From JBBRGG01 sp038240875 (GTDB lineage Bacteria; Planctomycetota; Phycisphaerae; Phycisphaerales; UBA1924), in contig JBBRGG010000017.1 of assembly GCA_038240875.1 (NCBI GenBank), positions 1 through 23,287 of the forward strand: a stretch of DNA of 23,287 bases, read 5' to 3'. This document shows positions 15,849 to 23,287 of this stretch, piece after piece (position 1 is the stretch's first letter; the number at the start of each line of letters is the position of its first letter). Under the pieces are notes generated by a model. It did not search any database. It was given only the letters and a program-made list of their open reading frames with translations, and was not told the origin of the DNA. The position numbers and the translations under genes are program-made.

Positions 15849-17105
15849 TTAGCCCAAATTTTCGGCGGTGGGGGATTTGGCGGGTTGGGCAACTTCTCCT
15901 ACACGAGAGCCGAAGCCGCCGGAGCGGGCTGGGGTCCAGAGTTCGGTGTGGTCTTGGCCATCGTTTGCTTCGCGGAGGATGAGATAGAGGATTGTGGATG
16001 CGGAGAAGAAGAAGCTGACGCCGACGGAAGCGACGAGGAGGGCGACGACTTTGTGCCAGAAGGCGATGACTCGGCTGGTGGCTTGGATGCTGGAGGAGGG
16101 TTCGGTGACTTTGGGTTTGGTGCCGAGGACGAGGTGATCGATGCTGTATGAGGTTGGCTTGGTGAGGCCTGGAACTTGTTCACGAACGGCTTTGGTGGGT
16201 GCTTCGCTGGTGAGGACGGTGGTGGCGAGGGCGGTGCCGGTGATGGTGGCGCGGCCGATGCCGCCGACGACGGCGAGAAGCATGACCATCATTACGAGAG
16301 AGAGGAGGGTGTAGGCGATGAGGCGGACGGGGCGACCTAGGACATAGGCGTAGGTGCGTTGAATGGCGTCGATGGCGTCGGTACCTTCGCAGGCGAGTGC
16401 GGGGATGAGAAGAGGGAATCCAAATACGTATCCGACGGCGAGGAGGACGGCGGCGAGGATTAGGATGAGGCCCACGCCATAGAGGACGGCGCCGATGACT
16501 TGAACCCAGGCGAGGCTGAGCAGTGCCCAACCGCCTAAGGCGACGATGGCGGTGAAGAGGAGCGCTCCCAAGAGGGGCGCGGCGAGGGTGCCTGTGAAGG
16601 AAAGGGCGCGGCCGAGGGAGAAGCCGACGGCATTGGTCCAGGTAATGCGTTCGCCTCGGGCGAATTCGGTGGCGGAAGTGCGGGCGATAGCGCCGCCTAG
16701 GACGCCGACGATGAGCATGAGAGGGAGGGCGATGGCGGCGAGAGTCCAGGGGTATCGCTGCACGGTTTGGATGGGTGTGGTGGCGGCGATTTGAGCGATG
16801 CCATCGATGAAGAGGGGTATGCGAAGAGAGGCGACGCCATTGACTGCGGTGACGGCGCCTTCGCCTGCGGATTTGACAACAAAGGCGAGTGGGCCTGGGT
16901 CGGATTCGTTAAGCCAAAGAGATGGGACGCGGCCGAGCAGGCCGATGAGCACGAGGAGGATGATGGAGAGGCCAATGCGAGCGGGACGGAATGCGAGGGT
17001 CCATGCGCCAGCGAGCTTTGGCCAAAGAAGCGATTCGCTGAGTTCGGCCCACCATTGAGAGCCTTCTCGTTTGGATGCAAAGAGTGGGCGAGGACGGTCG
17101 GACAT
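15849..17105 (-). CDS. Multi-pass membrane protein of unknown function, 418 residues
   Basis: The protein has about six to seven hydrophobic helices (roughly 44-60, 119-142, 170-192, 196-238 as a pair, 262-285 and 352-378). The N-terminus is cytosolic-looking and the polar C-terminus follows I-L-Y-L-I-L-R-E-A-N-D-G-Q-D-H-T-E-L-W. Loops include a soluble segment at about 62-118 and another at about 300-350. There are no transporter or enzyme motifs I can name; I have the impression that the C-terminal Y-L-x-L-R-x-x-x-D-G pattern recurs in planctomycete membrane proteins, from memory only. GGAG (plus-strand 17113-17116) lies seven bases before ATG 17105 and supports the start. It is divergent from the next membrane gene with 204 bases between; no clear promoter hexamers stand out there. 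Confidence 0.82.
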   Translation of the reverse strand: MSDRPRPLFASKREGSQWWAELSESLLWPKLAGAWTLAFRPARIGLSIILLVLIGLLGRVPSLWLNESDPGPLAFVVKSAGEGAVTAVNGVASLRIPLFIDGIAQIAATTPIQTVQRYPWTLAAIALPLMLIVGVLGGAIARTSATEFARGERITWTNAVGFSLGRALSFTGTLAAPLLGALLFTAIVALGGWALLSLAWVQVIGAVLYGVGLILILAAVLLAVGYVFGFPLLIPALACEGTDAIDAIQRTYAYVLGRPVRLIAYTLLSLVMMVMLLAVVGGIGRATITGTALATTVLTSEAPTKAVREQVPGLTKPTSYSIDHLVLGTKPKVTEPSSSIQATSRVIAFWHKVVALLVASVGVSFFFSASTILYLILREANDGQDHTELWTPARSGGFGSRVGEVAQPAKSPTAENLG

Positions 17106-17309
17106 GGATCGGCTCCGAAATGCGGGGAGAGAGAATGCGGAAGTGAGTTGGTTGGTGCGAGGGTATCGCTTGAATTTGGTTGTTGAAGGTTGAGAGATTT
17201 GGAGAAGGATGGGAATATGGCGGGGCGGGGTTGCTTCACCGGGTTTGCACGCCGAAGATAGCAGGTCTATTGAGTCAAGGCTGAGACTTTACTTGCGAGT
17301 ACACACGCG

Positions 17310-18356
17310 ATGAAATCAACGAGTGGGTTGGCGTCGGGTTTTCCGAGTTGGCAGCGAGTCGCATTTGATTCGGTGGGCAGGTGGGCGTTCATCGTGCTGT
17401 GCTTGTTTGCGATCGGGCCGTCGTTGCTGACGGTGACGGCGACGCTGCGCGATTCGCATGGCGGGACGGCTGCAACTTTTTTAACAGCTTCGAGCGGTGG
17501 CGGTGCTTTACACTTGGTGATGATCGTGGTGGCGTGTGCGGCGGTAGGCGCGGTTGGCGCGAGGTTTTTCACGCTTGGAGTTGGTGCGATGGGCGCGGGG
17601 ATGGTGGCGGCGTGGGCCGCGTGGGGATCGGCGACGATTGATCGCGTTATCGGCGTGACCAGTGATGGGTCGGCGTTGATAGCGCTCTCTATTGAAGGGT
17701 TTTTAGCAGGGTTAATTGGGGCTGGGTTACTCTTTGTGATCGAGCGCGTTACTCGCGGTGCACAGCCAGCGGGGACGGCCGATCCTTTAATACTGGCGGG
17801 CGCGGGGAAGAAATTCAAGCGGGCGATGGGCGGGCTTGTGGTTACGGATCGTTCGGCGTCGCCCTTTGTTGTTCTCGGCGCGGCATTAGCGGCGTCGATA
17901 GTTGCGGCGGGGATCGGTACGTGGTTTGTTGCGGCAAGCATGAGTAAAGGGCAAGTGCTCGCGGCGTCGATCGTTGCTTCGATTCTTGCGGGGATAGCCG
18001 GACACTTTGCGGCACACATCACGCGCGGGTCGGTGTCTCATGTAGTGCCGGCGCTGGGTGTTGCGGTTGTTGCGCTGGCTGGGCCTTTGATCGCGGGCAT
18101 GCTGCACGATGCGAAGTTGTTCCAAGCGGTGAATAGTGGGGCGTTAATGCCTTTGGCAAGGCCGATTGGTCTGGATTGGCTTGCGGGAATTTTGTGTGGG
18201 GTGCCTCTGGGGATGGCGTGGGTGGGGTTGAGATTTGATCGGCGAGCGGTGGCGAATTCGCCACAAGAGCAGTATCTGCTGAGTATAAAGCAGGATGGAG
18301 AATCGCCGCTCGTGGGAGCAACGCAGTCGGCTGCGTCGGCATCGAAGAAGGCTTGA
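17310..18356 (+). CDS. Multi-pass membrane protein of unknown function, 348 residues
   Basis: The 348-residue protein has about seven to eight hydrophobic segments, rich in A/G/V: about 22-43, 67-86, 90-106, 122-145, 184-208, 215-235, 242-262 and 284-302. A cytosolic-looking loop at about 148-180 (E-R-V-T-R-G...G-K-K-F-K-R) separates two halves that both contain A/G-rich helices. The C-terminus is a short polar tail (Q-E-Q-Y-L-L-S-I-K-Q-D-G). I recognise no family. No Shine-Dalgarno precedes ATG 17310. It is divergent from another membrane protein gene; a functional link is possible but unproven. Confidence 0.8.
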   Translation: MKSTSGLASGFPSWQRVAFDSVGRWAFIVLCLFAIGPSLLTVTATLRDSHGGTAATFLTASSGGGALHLVMIVVACAAVGAVGARFFTLGVGAMGAGMVAAWAAWGSATIDRVIGVTSDGSALIALSIEGFLAGLIGAGLLFVIERVTRGAQPAGTADPLILAGAGKKFKRAMGGLVVTDRSASPFVVLGAALAASIVAAGIGTWFVAASMSKGQVLAASIVASILAGIAGHFAAHITRGSVSHVVPALGVAVVALAGPLIAGMLHDAKLFQAVNSGALMPLARPIGLDWLAGILCGVPLGMAWVGLRFDRRAVANSPQEQYLLSIKQDGESPLVGATQSAASASKKA

Positions 18357-18371
18357 AAGCAAGAGACGGGT

Positions 18372-18395
18372 CGGCTCCTACGGCAAGAGCCGTTT
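18372..18395 (+). terminator. Weak hairpin after the 348-residue membrane protein
   Basis: CGGCTC (18372-18377) pairs perfectly with GAGCCG (18387-18392), followed by only three T bases. It lies 16 bases beyond the stop. The placement suits a terminator but the T tract is short. The rest of 18357-18601 shows nothing else clear apart from a -10-like TATAGT at 18580-18585. Confidence 0.4.
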
Positions 18396-18601
18396 AGTGC
18401 AGGCTGTTGAGTATGCGTATTCTTGATGAAGTGAATGATTCGTGCGAGGTTATCGAGTCCTTGTTGGGGTCGGCACTGGTGATGAGGATGGCTTGAGTTT
18501 GGCAGTTGAGCTGAAAGTCGGGTTTGAAATCAGGAGGCGAGTTTGAGCAATCGTCCTCTATTCTGCGAATCTGAACGTGTATAGTTCCCGAAACAAAATG
18601 T

Positions 18602-19675
18602 ATGAACACAGATCGTTCCCAGTCTGCGCCCGAGGCGCAAGAGGCTATAACGCTGATGCCGACTCGTCCAAATCAATCAGAATCACATGCGGTTTCCAAA
18701 GCGCGCTCTGGCTCATTAGCGAGTTCGCGTACTGGCTCTCGTACGGCCTCGCTTACTGGTTCAGTGAAGAGTTCACGCGGCGGATCAGCCGTGGGTGCGC
18801 GATCTGTAGGCAATATGGTGAAGAAGGCTGGCACACGCGTGGCGGCGTCTTCTGCGGCTGCGGCCCAATTGGCTGAGTCGGCTTCATCAAACTCGCCAGC
18901 GATGAAGGATGTGCAGTCCGCGAGCGACAACCGAAACATTGCGATTGATCGCGTTGGCGTGAAGGATGTGACCTACCCGATTCGTCTGCGGACCAAAGAT
19001 GGCGGGGAACAGACGACGGTCGCTTCGATCAATATGTATGTGGCGTTGCCACACCACCAGAAGGGAACGCATATGAGCCGTTTCCTGGAGGTGTTGAATG
19101 ATGAGACCAGTGAGCCATTGACGCCGGATCGGATCCCTGCAATTACGCGGGCGATCTGCGAGCGGCTGAATGCGGAAGAGGCACACTTTGAGGCAGAGTT
19201 TACGTACTTTGTGCGAAAGCTCGCGCCGATAAGCAAGCGTCCCGGGCTCATGGATTATCGCGTGAAGTTTGCCTGTACGGCGAATGGAAAAGAAGATTTC
19301 ATCATGTCGGTGGCTGCACCGGCGACAAGTTTGTGCCCTTGTTCCAAAGAGATCAGCGAGTTTGGTGCGCACAACCAGAGGTGCCGAATCGAGGCAGCGG
19401 TTCGGTTCAAAGATATGGTTTGGATCGAGGACTTGGTTGAGATCCTGGAGAAGGCAGCGTCGTGCCCGGTGTACGCGGTGCTCAAGAGGCCTGATGAAAA
19501 ATTTGTGACCGAGCAGGCGTACCTGAACCCCAAGTTTGTTGAGGACATCGTGCGGGATTTGGCCCTTGCGCTCGAAGGCGAGAAGAAGATCGAATGGTTC
19601 TCGATCAATTCGGAGAACTTTGAGTCGATTCACAGCCATAATGCGTATGCGCAGATCACTCGCGATAAGCGGTGA
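18602..19675 (+). CDS. folE2: GTP cyclohydrolase FolE2 (type IB) with N-terminal low-complexity extension
   Basis: FolE2 converts GTP to 7,8-dihydroneopterin triphosphate, the entry to folate and related pterins or deazapurines, and can work with metals other than zinc. The family signatures are complete (numbering from 18602): D-R-V-G-V-K-D-V-T-Y-P-I (116-127), L-P-H-H-Q-K-G-T-H-M-S-R-F (149-161), the active-site cysteine in S-L-C-P-C-S-K-E (243-250), and E-F-G-A-H-N-Q-R (253-260). The first ~100 residues are S/A/R/G-rich and have no counterpart in typical FolE2. Met101 (base 18902, M-K-D-V-Q) matches where the family normally begins and would give 257 residues. Neither start has a Shine-Dalgarno, so the true start is open. 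A strong terminator follows. Confidence 0.92.
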   Translation: MNTDRSQSAPEAQEAITLMPTRPNQSESHAVSKARSGSLASSRTGSRTASLTGSVKSSRGGSAVGARSVGNMVKKAGTRVAASSAAAAQLAESASSNSPAMKDVQSASDNRNIAIDRVGVKDVTYPIRLRTKDGGEQTTVASINMYVALPHHQKGTHMSRFLEVLNDETSEPLTPDRIPAITRAICERLNAEEAHFEAEFTYFVRKLAPISKRPGLMDYRVKFACTANGKEDFIMSVAAPATSLCPCSKEISEFGAHNQRCRIEAAVRFKDMVWIEDLVEILEKAASCPVYAVLKRPDEKFVTEQAYLNPKFVEDIVRDLALALEGEKKIEWFSINSENFESIHSHNAYAQITRDKR

Positions 19676-19724
19676 GTGAGGCTTAACGCGAGCTTGGTTG
19701 GTTGTGAGTGTGTGGGCGATCATG

Positions 19725-19763
19725 CTGGAATATTTGACTGGAATATTTGACTGGAATATTTGA
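19725..19763 (+). repeat. Three perfect tandem copies of a 13-base unit
   Basis: CTGGAATATTTGA occurs three times head to tail (19725-19737, 19738-19750, 19751-19763), between the folE2 stop and its terminator. The unit is A/T-rich compared with its surroundings. It could be slippage-generated or a protein-binding array. Confidence 0.9.
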
Positions 19764-19776
19764 GAAGTTTGAACTA

Positions 19777-19799
19777 CGCCACGAGTTGTGGCGTTTTTT
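19777..19799 (+). terminator. Strong intrinsic terminator after folE2
   Basis: CGCCAC (19777-19782) pairs with GTGGCG (19788-19793) around a five-base loop, followed by six T bases. An A-T pair at 19776/19794 can extend the stem. It is about 100 bases past the folE2 stop. The rest of the gap to mrdA (19800-20007) shows no gene; a TTGAAA at 19815-19820 could be part of the mrdA promoter, but no good -10 follows. Confidence 0.9.
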
Positions 19800-20007
19800 C
19801 ATTGAGAATGTGTCTTGAAAGCCGATCCATACACTCATAACGCTAAAGGATGCACTTACGAATTGGTGCGAGCTGGACGTGCTTCCAAGCGAGGCCAGGT
19901 GCATGGGTTAGGCTGGCTGGTTTGGTGGTGGACCTTCCGCGGTTAAGTCCGATTTTGGGATAAAGAGGTCAACGAAGCGGTGGGTCGCCGCATTGAGGAA
20001 AACGCGC

Positions 20008-22521
20008 GTGGCATTCCGAGAGACATTGAGTGGGCACGTAACGGGGTTTGGCCCGAGCATGTTCACGCGTCGGCTCGTGCTGCTTGCGTGCGGGGCGGGT
20101 TTGGCGATGTCGGTTCTGGTGGTGCAGTCGATACGTCTTGGCACGTCGAGTCATGATGAGGCGCTACGGATCAGCGAAGAGCGATTGATCCGGACGCGAT
20201 TAACCAGTGCTGTGCGTGGCGAGATACTTGATCGCAAGGGGCGTGTGCTGGCGACGGATCGGCCTTCGTATGCAATTGCGCTGCCTTATGGCGTGATCAA
20301 TGGTGAATGGGCCGAAGTCCAAGGGGCGAGGGCGGCGCGAAGGGCGGCGGGGCGACGGTGGCTTGATCTTTCGCCCAAGGAACGCGACGAGCTGAATGGT
20401 GCTTTTGTCGCGGCGATGCGGGTTCATCTGGAGTCGGCATGGAACGACCTTGCGACCCGCAGCGGCACTTCTCGAAGCGAGATTGATGCGTCGCGTGATC
20501 GGATCATTCAAACGGTTGAGCGCCGGCAGAACGCAATCACGCGAGCGCGATACGACCGCGACATCATGGAAATTTACAATACAGGGAAGGTGCCGACCGA
20601 AGACGATCGCAAGCGAATTCAGAAACGAGCCGCGGGCGCGATTGCGGAGAAGAAGGCGACGCACGTGCTGCTAAGCGGGATCAGTGATGAGGCGGCGTTT
20701 AACTGCCGAATTATCGAGGGGGATGAGGTCGTGCTGAATGTGCCCGCGGCTGTGTCGGCAATTCTTGGTGAAGAAGTGTCGCCGCCGGAGCCGATTGATC
20801 AGATTCCGGGGTTGTCGGTGCGTGATCGTGGGGACCGCGATTATCCGTTGTCGCGTATGGAAGTGACGTTGCCCCGAGATTCGATGCCCGGGCCTTTGCG
20901 GTCAGAAGTGGCCCAGAAAGTAGTGATTGATGGGCTGGCGACGCATGTGATTGGTCGGCTGCGGATGAATGTGTATGGCGAGGACCAGATCGCGCGAGAC
21001 GCGTGGATTAAGGATCTTGAAGCGAAAGAATCACCAGTGGCGCTGGTAGCGCGAACAGATGTGGGTGCGGAAGCTGGGGGAAGAATTGGAGCGGATCGGG
21101 GGTCGTATCGCGATGGTGATAGCGTGGGCGAAGCCGGGATTGAGGGTTCGCAGGAGCATGTGCTGCGCGGGCTGCGAGGCGTGCGAACGCTGCGTGTTGA
21201 TACTGGTGAGGCTTCACAGGTTGTTGCGACTGCGGGGCAATCAGTCAAGCTGACGATTGATGCGATGTTGCAGGCGCGGATCCAGGCGATCATGAGCCCG
21301 GCGTTTGGGTTGTGCGTTGTGCAGCCTTGGCATCATCAGGACAGCACGACGCAACAGCCCGGCGATGTGTTGAATGGGGCGGCGATTGTGTTGGATATCG
21401 ATTCGGGCGAGATTTTGGCGATGGTTTCGATGCCGAGCTATACGTTGCAGGAGCTGCGTGACAATCCGGAGAGTTTGATTGGTGATTCGGCGGGCACGCG
21501 AGTTTCGCAGGCGATGGTGAATCGTGCGATATCGAAGCCGTATCAGCCGGGGTCGGTTGTGAAGCCTTTGATACTTGCGGGCGCGGTAGCGCGTGGAAAT
21601 TTCACGCTTGATCAAACAATTGAGTGCACGGGACATTTGCTACCGAACCGGGCGAATCTTCTTCGATGCTGGATTTTCAAGCGGTACCAATCGACGCACA
21701 ACGCGCAATTGGGGCACTCGTTGCACGCCGACGAGGCGATCATGGTGTCGTGCAATATTTTCTTTTACACGCTGGGGCGGCGGCTTGGGCCCGAGGGGAT
21801 CATCGATACGTACAAGAAGTTTGGGTTGATGGAGCCGATTGATCTTGGGGTTGATCTTGAGTATGCGGGGACGCTGGGGCCTGGTGGTGACGAGTTTAAG
21901 ACGGGGCTTGGCGATGCTACGCAGATGGGCATTGGTCAAGGGCCGGTGGCGTGGACGCCTTTGCATGCGGCGGATGCGTATGCGACTATTGCACGCGGTG
22001 GGATTCGCGTTAGGCCTAGGTTGGTAGCGGGAACTTTGAGAGCTGAATCGCGCGATCTTGGGATCGATAGTGCAACGATTGATGCGGCGTTGCGCGGGCT
22101 TAGTCTCGCGGTGAATGATGGACGTGGAACGGGTAACTCGATGGTTGTTGATGGGGTGCGTGAGCCATTCTTTACGATCAAGGGCGTGAAGGTGTGGGGC
22201 AAGACGGGCACGGCGCACGCGTCGCCGATTGTTGGTGATCCAGATGGCGAGGGGCCTTCGCCGGGGCAGATATTGGAGCAGGGGGACCACTCGTGGTTTG
22301 TGCTGCTTGCTGGAGCGGATCGGCCTCGATACGCGATTTCGGTGGTGATAGACTTTGGTGGCTCGGGTGGCAAGGTTTCGGGGCCGATTTGTAATCAGAT
22401 CGTCCGAGCGCTGGTTGATGAAGGGTATTTGAAGCCCGCTGCGGAACCAGTATTGGTTCCGGAAGTTGAACACAACGAGGCGGCGATGGCTCTGCGAACT
22501 GAAGTTGAATCTGCGACTTGA
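20008..22521 (+). CDS. mrdA: Penicillin-binding protein 2 (peptidoglycan D,D-transpeptidase)
   Basis: PBP2 cross-links peptidoglycan in the elongation complex with RodA. The 837-residue protein has one N-terminal membrane helix (about 22-45), the class B N-domain motif R-G-E-I-L-D-R-K-G-R-V-L-A (70-82), and a pedestal-like segment G-E-A-G-I-E...L-R-G-L-R-G near 374-391. The transpeptidase domain has S-V-V-K (516-519, catalytic Ser), S-C-N (581-583) and K-T-G-T (732-735). The spacing from Ser to KTG, 216 residues, matches E. coli PBP2, but the catalytic Ser lies some 185 residues later. The extra is charged helical sequence between the first motif and the pedestal. I chose GTG 20008 because GAGG lies nine bases upstream; TTG 19993 and ATG 20059 are alternatives. 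rodA follows after 44 bases. Confidence 0.92.
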   Translation: MAFRETLSGHVTGFGPSMFTRRLVLLACGAGLAMSVLVVQSIRLGTSSHDEALRISEERLIRTRLTSAVRGEILDRKGRVLATDRPSYAIALPYGVINGEWAEVQGARAARRAAGRRWLDLSPKERDELNGAFVAAMRVHLESAWNDLATRSGTSRSEIDASRDRIIQTVERRQNAITRARYDRDIMEIYNTGKVPTEDDRKRIQKRAAGAIAEKKATHVLLSGISDEAAFNCRIIEGDEVVLNVPAAVSAILGEEVSPPEPIDQIPGLSVRDRGDRDYPLSRMEVTLPRDSMPGPLRSEVAQKVVIDGLATHVIGRLRMNVYGEDQIARDAWIKDLEAKESPVALVARTDVGAEAGGRIGADRGSYRDGDSVGEAGIEGSQEHVLRGLRGVRTLRVDTGEASQVVATAGQSVKLTIDAMLQARIQAIMSPAFGLCVVQPWHHQDSTTQQPGDVLNGAAIVLDIDSGEILAMVSMPSYTLQELRDNPESLIGDSAGTRVSQAMVNRAISKPYQPGSVVKPLILAGAVARGNFTLDQTIECTGHLLPNRANLLRCWIFKRYQSTHNAQLGHSLHADEAIMVSCNIFFYTLGRRLGPEGIIDTYKKFGLMEPIDLGVDLEYAGTLGPGGDEFKTGLGDATQMGIGQGPVAWTPLHAADAYATIARGGIRVRPRLVAGTLRAESRDLGIDSATIDAALRGLSLAVNDGRGTGNSMVVDGVREPFFTIKGVKVWGKTGTAHASPIVGDPDGEGPSPGQILEQGDHSWFVLLAGADRPRYAISVVIDFGGSGGKVSGPICNQIVRALVDEGYLKPAAEPVLVPEVEHNEAAMALRTEVESAT

Positions 22522-22556
22522 GATTGAATCTGCGAACTGGATTTTGCTCTGCGAAC
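22491..22556 (+). repeat. Degenerate 19-base tandem repeat across the mrdA stop
   Basis: Four consecutive units begin with TCTGCGA at 22491, 22510, 22529 and 22548, an exact 19-base period. The first two share a ...GTTGAA/ATTGAA ending; the last two decay after TCTGCGAAC. The mrdA stop codon (22519-22521) lies inside unit two, so the last residues of PBP2 are encoded by repeat DNA. Confidence 0.75.
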
Positions 22557-22565
22557 GAAACGTAC

Positions 22566-23287
22566 ATGGACACTTCACGATCCATCATGGGCTTGCCTGA
22601 ACTTTCGTTCAGCGGGATCGTGCGCGCGTTGGCCGCGGTGGGGCCAGCGTGGTTGTGCGTGGCTGCATCGTTGACACTGACGGGGCTGGGGATTTACGTG
22701 ATCAACATCGCGACGTCGGGCCCTGGGATGGAGCCGATGAGGTTTTCGCCGCTGGCATCACGGCAGATTGCGTATGCGGTTGTTGGGATCGCGGGTGCGT
22801 GCTTGGTTGTGCTGCCGAATCACAGGTTGTTGGGGCACGCGTCGTGGGTGTTATATGGGCTTGCCATCGTGTTCCTCGTATTCTTGTTGATTCCAGGGGT
22901 GCCTTCGTCGATTGTGCGACCAAGGTCTGGTGCGCGAGGCTGGATTGATATTGGGCCGGTGAACTTCCAGCCTTCGGAGTTTGCGAAGCTGGCGTACGTG
23001 TTGGTGTTGGCGTGGTACTTGCGGTTTCGTTCGACGCATCGGACGTTGATGGGCTTGCTGCCTCCCGCGATCATCACGGCGATTCCGGTTGGGCTCATCA
23101 CGATCCAGCCTGATCTTGGTTCGGCGTCTCTTTTCATCCCCGCGCTCTTTGCCATGGTCGTCGCGGCGGGTGCACGCTTCAAGCACTTGATCTTGATTGT
23201 GTTGCTCGCCACGCTGGCGGCACCAGCGATGTATCCGCTTTTAAGGCCGCATCAGCAGCAGCGGTTTGTTGGCATATTCATGCAATT
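22566..23287 (+). CDS. rodA: RodA peptidoglycan glycosyltransferase, SEDS family (3' partial)
   Basis: The frame runs from ATG 22566 off the right edge; 240 residues are visible. RodA polymerises lipid II into glycan strands in the inner membrane with PBP2. The visible part shows about six membrane helices and the SEDS signatures R-G-W-I-D-I-G-P-V-N-F-Q-P-S-E-F-A-K-L-A (about 124-143), I-Q-P-D-L-G-S-A (about 176-183, with the catalytic-region aspartate), and L-L-R-P-H-Q-Q-Q-R-F near 225-234, which corresponds to the K-P-Y-Q-x-x-R-I element. It lies 44 bases behind mrdA on the same strand, the usual mrdA-rodA order, although no Shine-Dalgarno is visible before the ATG. Confidence 0.93.
   Translation, partial: MDTSRSIMGLPELSFSGIVRALAAVGPAWLCVAASLTLTGLGIYVINIATSGPGMEPMRFSPLASRQIAYAVVGIAGACLVVLPNHRLLGHASWVLYGLAIVFLVFLLIPGVPSSIVRPRSGARGWIDIGPVNFQPSEFAKLAYVLVLAWYLRFRSTHRTLMGLLPPAIITAIPVGLITIQPDLGSASLFIPALFAMVVAAGARFKHLILIVLLATLAAPAMYPLLRPHQQQRFVGIFMQ

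Noticed and set aside
16697..17239. 180-codon minus-strand frame overlapping the 418-residue membrane protein
   Set aside because: P/S-rich alternative frame of the same strand; the main frame has membrane helices and a GGAG ribosome site.
17267..18022. 251-codon open frame on the minus strand opposite the 348-residue membrane protein
   Set aside because: A/P/T-rich shadow with no family motif; the plus frame has regular hydrophobic helices and fitting codon use.
18577..18876. 99-codon plus-strand frame overlapping the FolE2 extension
   Set aside because: No motif and no start signal; the other frame continues into FolE2.
19725..19763. Tandem 13-base copies as a CRISPR-like array
   Set aside because: No spacers, units too short, no cas genes.
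21640..22578. 312-codon open frame on the minus strand opposite mrdA
   Set aside because: R/N/P/H-rich shadow; the opposite strand carries the S-V-V-K, S-C-N and K-T-G motifs.
1..23287. tRNA, rRNA, transposase, integrase, riboswitch or toxin-antitoxin genes
   Set aside because: I looked for T-loop motifs, conserved RNA cores and recombinase motifs by eye on both strands and saw none; a tool-based scan could still find a small RNA.
1..23287. A complete undescribed defence or biosynthetic system
   Set aside because: Neighbouring genes are mostly housekeeping enzymes and unlinked hypotheticals separated by terminators; nothing forms a coherent multi-gene system of that kind.

Overview
The window looks like a chromosomal segment from a planctomycete, most likely of the class Phycisphaerae. 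The left-edge protein ends in the doubled, cysteine-flanked dockerin-like tail (D-x-N-x-D-G-G-x-T-G-D-D-I-A-A-F-F) that I associate with that group. Most starts lack a strong Shine-Dalgarno, an outer-membrane secretin is present, and the peptidoglycan elongation pair PBP2/RodA is intact. I see no integrase, transposase, CRISPR array, tRNA, rRNA or phage gene. The content is a mix of housekeeping enzymes and lineage-specific hypotheticals.

Layout. 1-1.4 kb: 3' part of a large exported repeat protein with a C-terminal dockerin-like tail, closed by a clear intrinsic terminator. 1.6-2.6 kb: SAM methyltransferase. 2.65-3.55 kb, minus strand: an RsbV/RsbW-type pair (STAS antagonist followed by a HATPase anti-sigma/switch kinase). 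3.8-7.46 kb, minus strand: a very long secretin with its own terminator. 7.46-8.25 kb: about 790 bp of non-coding DNA with several perfect inverted repeats. 8.25-9.25 kb, minus strand: unknown 331-residue protein, divergent from a plus-strand run of type III pantothenate kinase (coaX), a degenerate MnmE-like GTPase, a one-TM YfgM/TPR-like protein, an RluA-family pseudouridine synthase and an MDR oxidoreductase (to 15.1 kb). 15.1-15.5 kb: small hypothetical on minus. 15.85-17.1 and 17.3-18.36 kb: two divergently transcribed multi-pass membrane proteins. 18.6-19.7 kb: GTP cyclohydrolase FolE2, with a tandem repeat and terminator behind it. 20.0-23.3 kb: mrdA (PBP2) and rodA, the latter running off the edge.

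How the genes relate. mrdA-rodA form the transpeptidase/glycosyltransferase core of the lateral-wall elongation machine. coaX and folE2 feed coenzyme A and folate or pterin-type synthesis. The RluA-family enzyme acts on rRNA, and the MnmE-like protein derives from a tRNA-modifying family but has probably lost that chemistry. The STAS/HATPase pair is a classic partner switch with no sigma factor or PP2C phosphatase in view.

The strongest signal not explained by genes is compositional. The plus strand is C-rich from 1 to about 13 kb and G-rich from about 14.5 kb to the end, whatever the gene orientation. This is what a replication-strand switch looks like, and the sign is that expected of an origin. 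I did not find a convincing undescribed multi-gene system. The best novelty candidates are the degenerate MnmE paralogue, the CoaX lacking its first-motif aspartate, the giant orphan secretin with its structured upstream region, and the skew switch.
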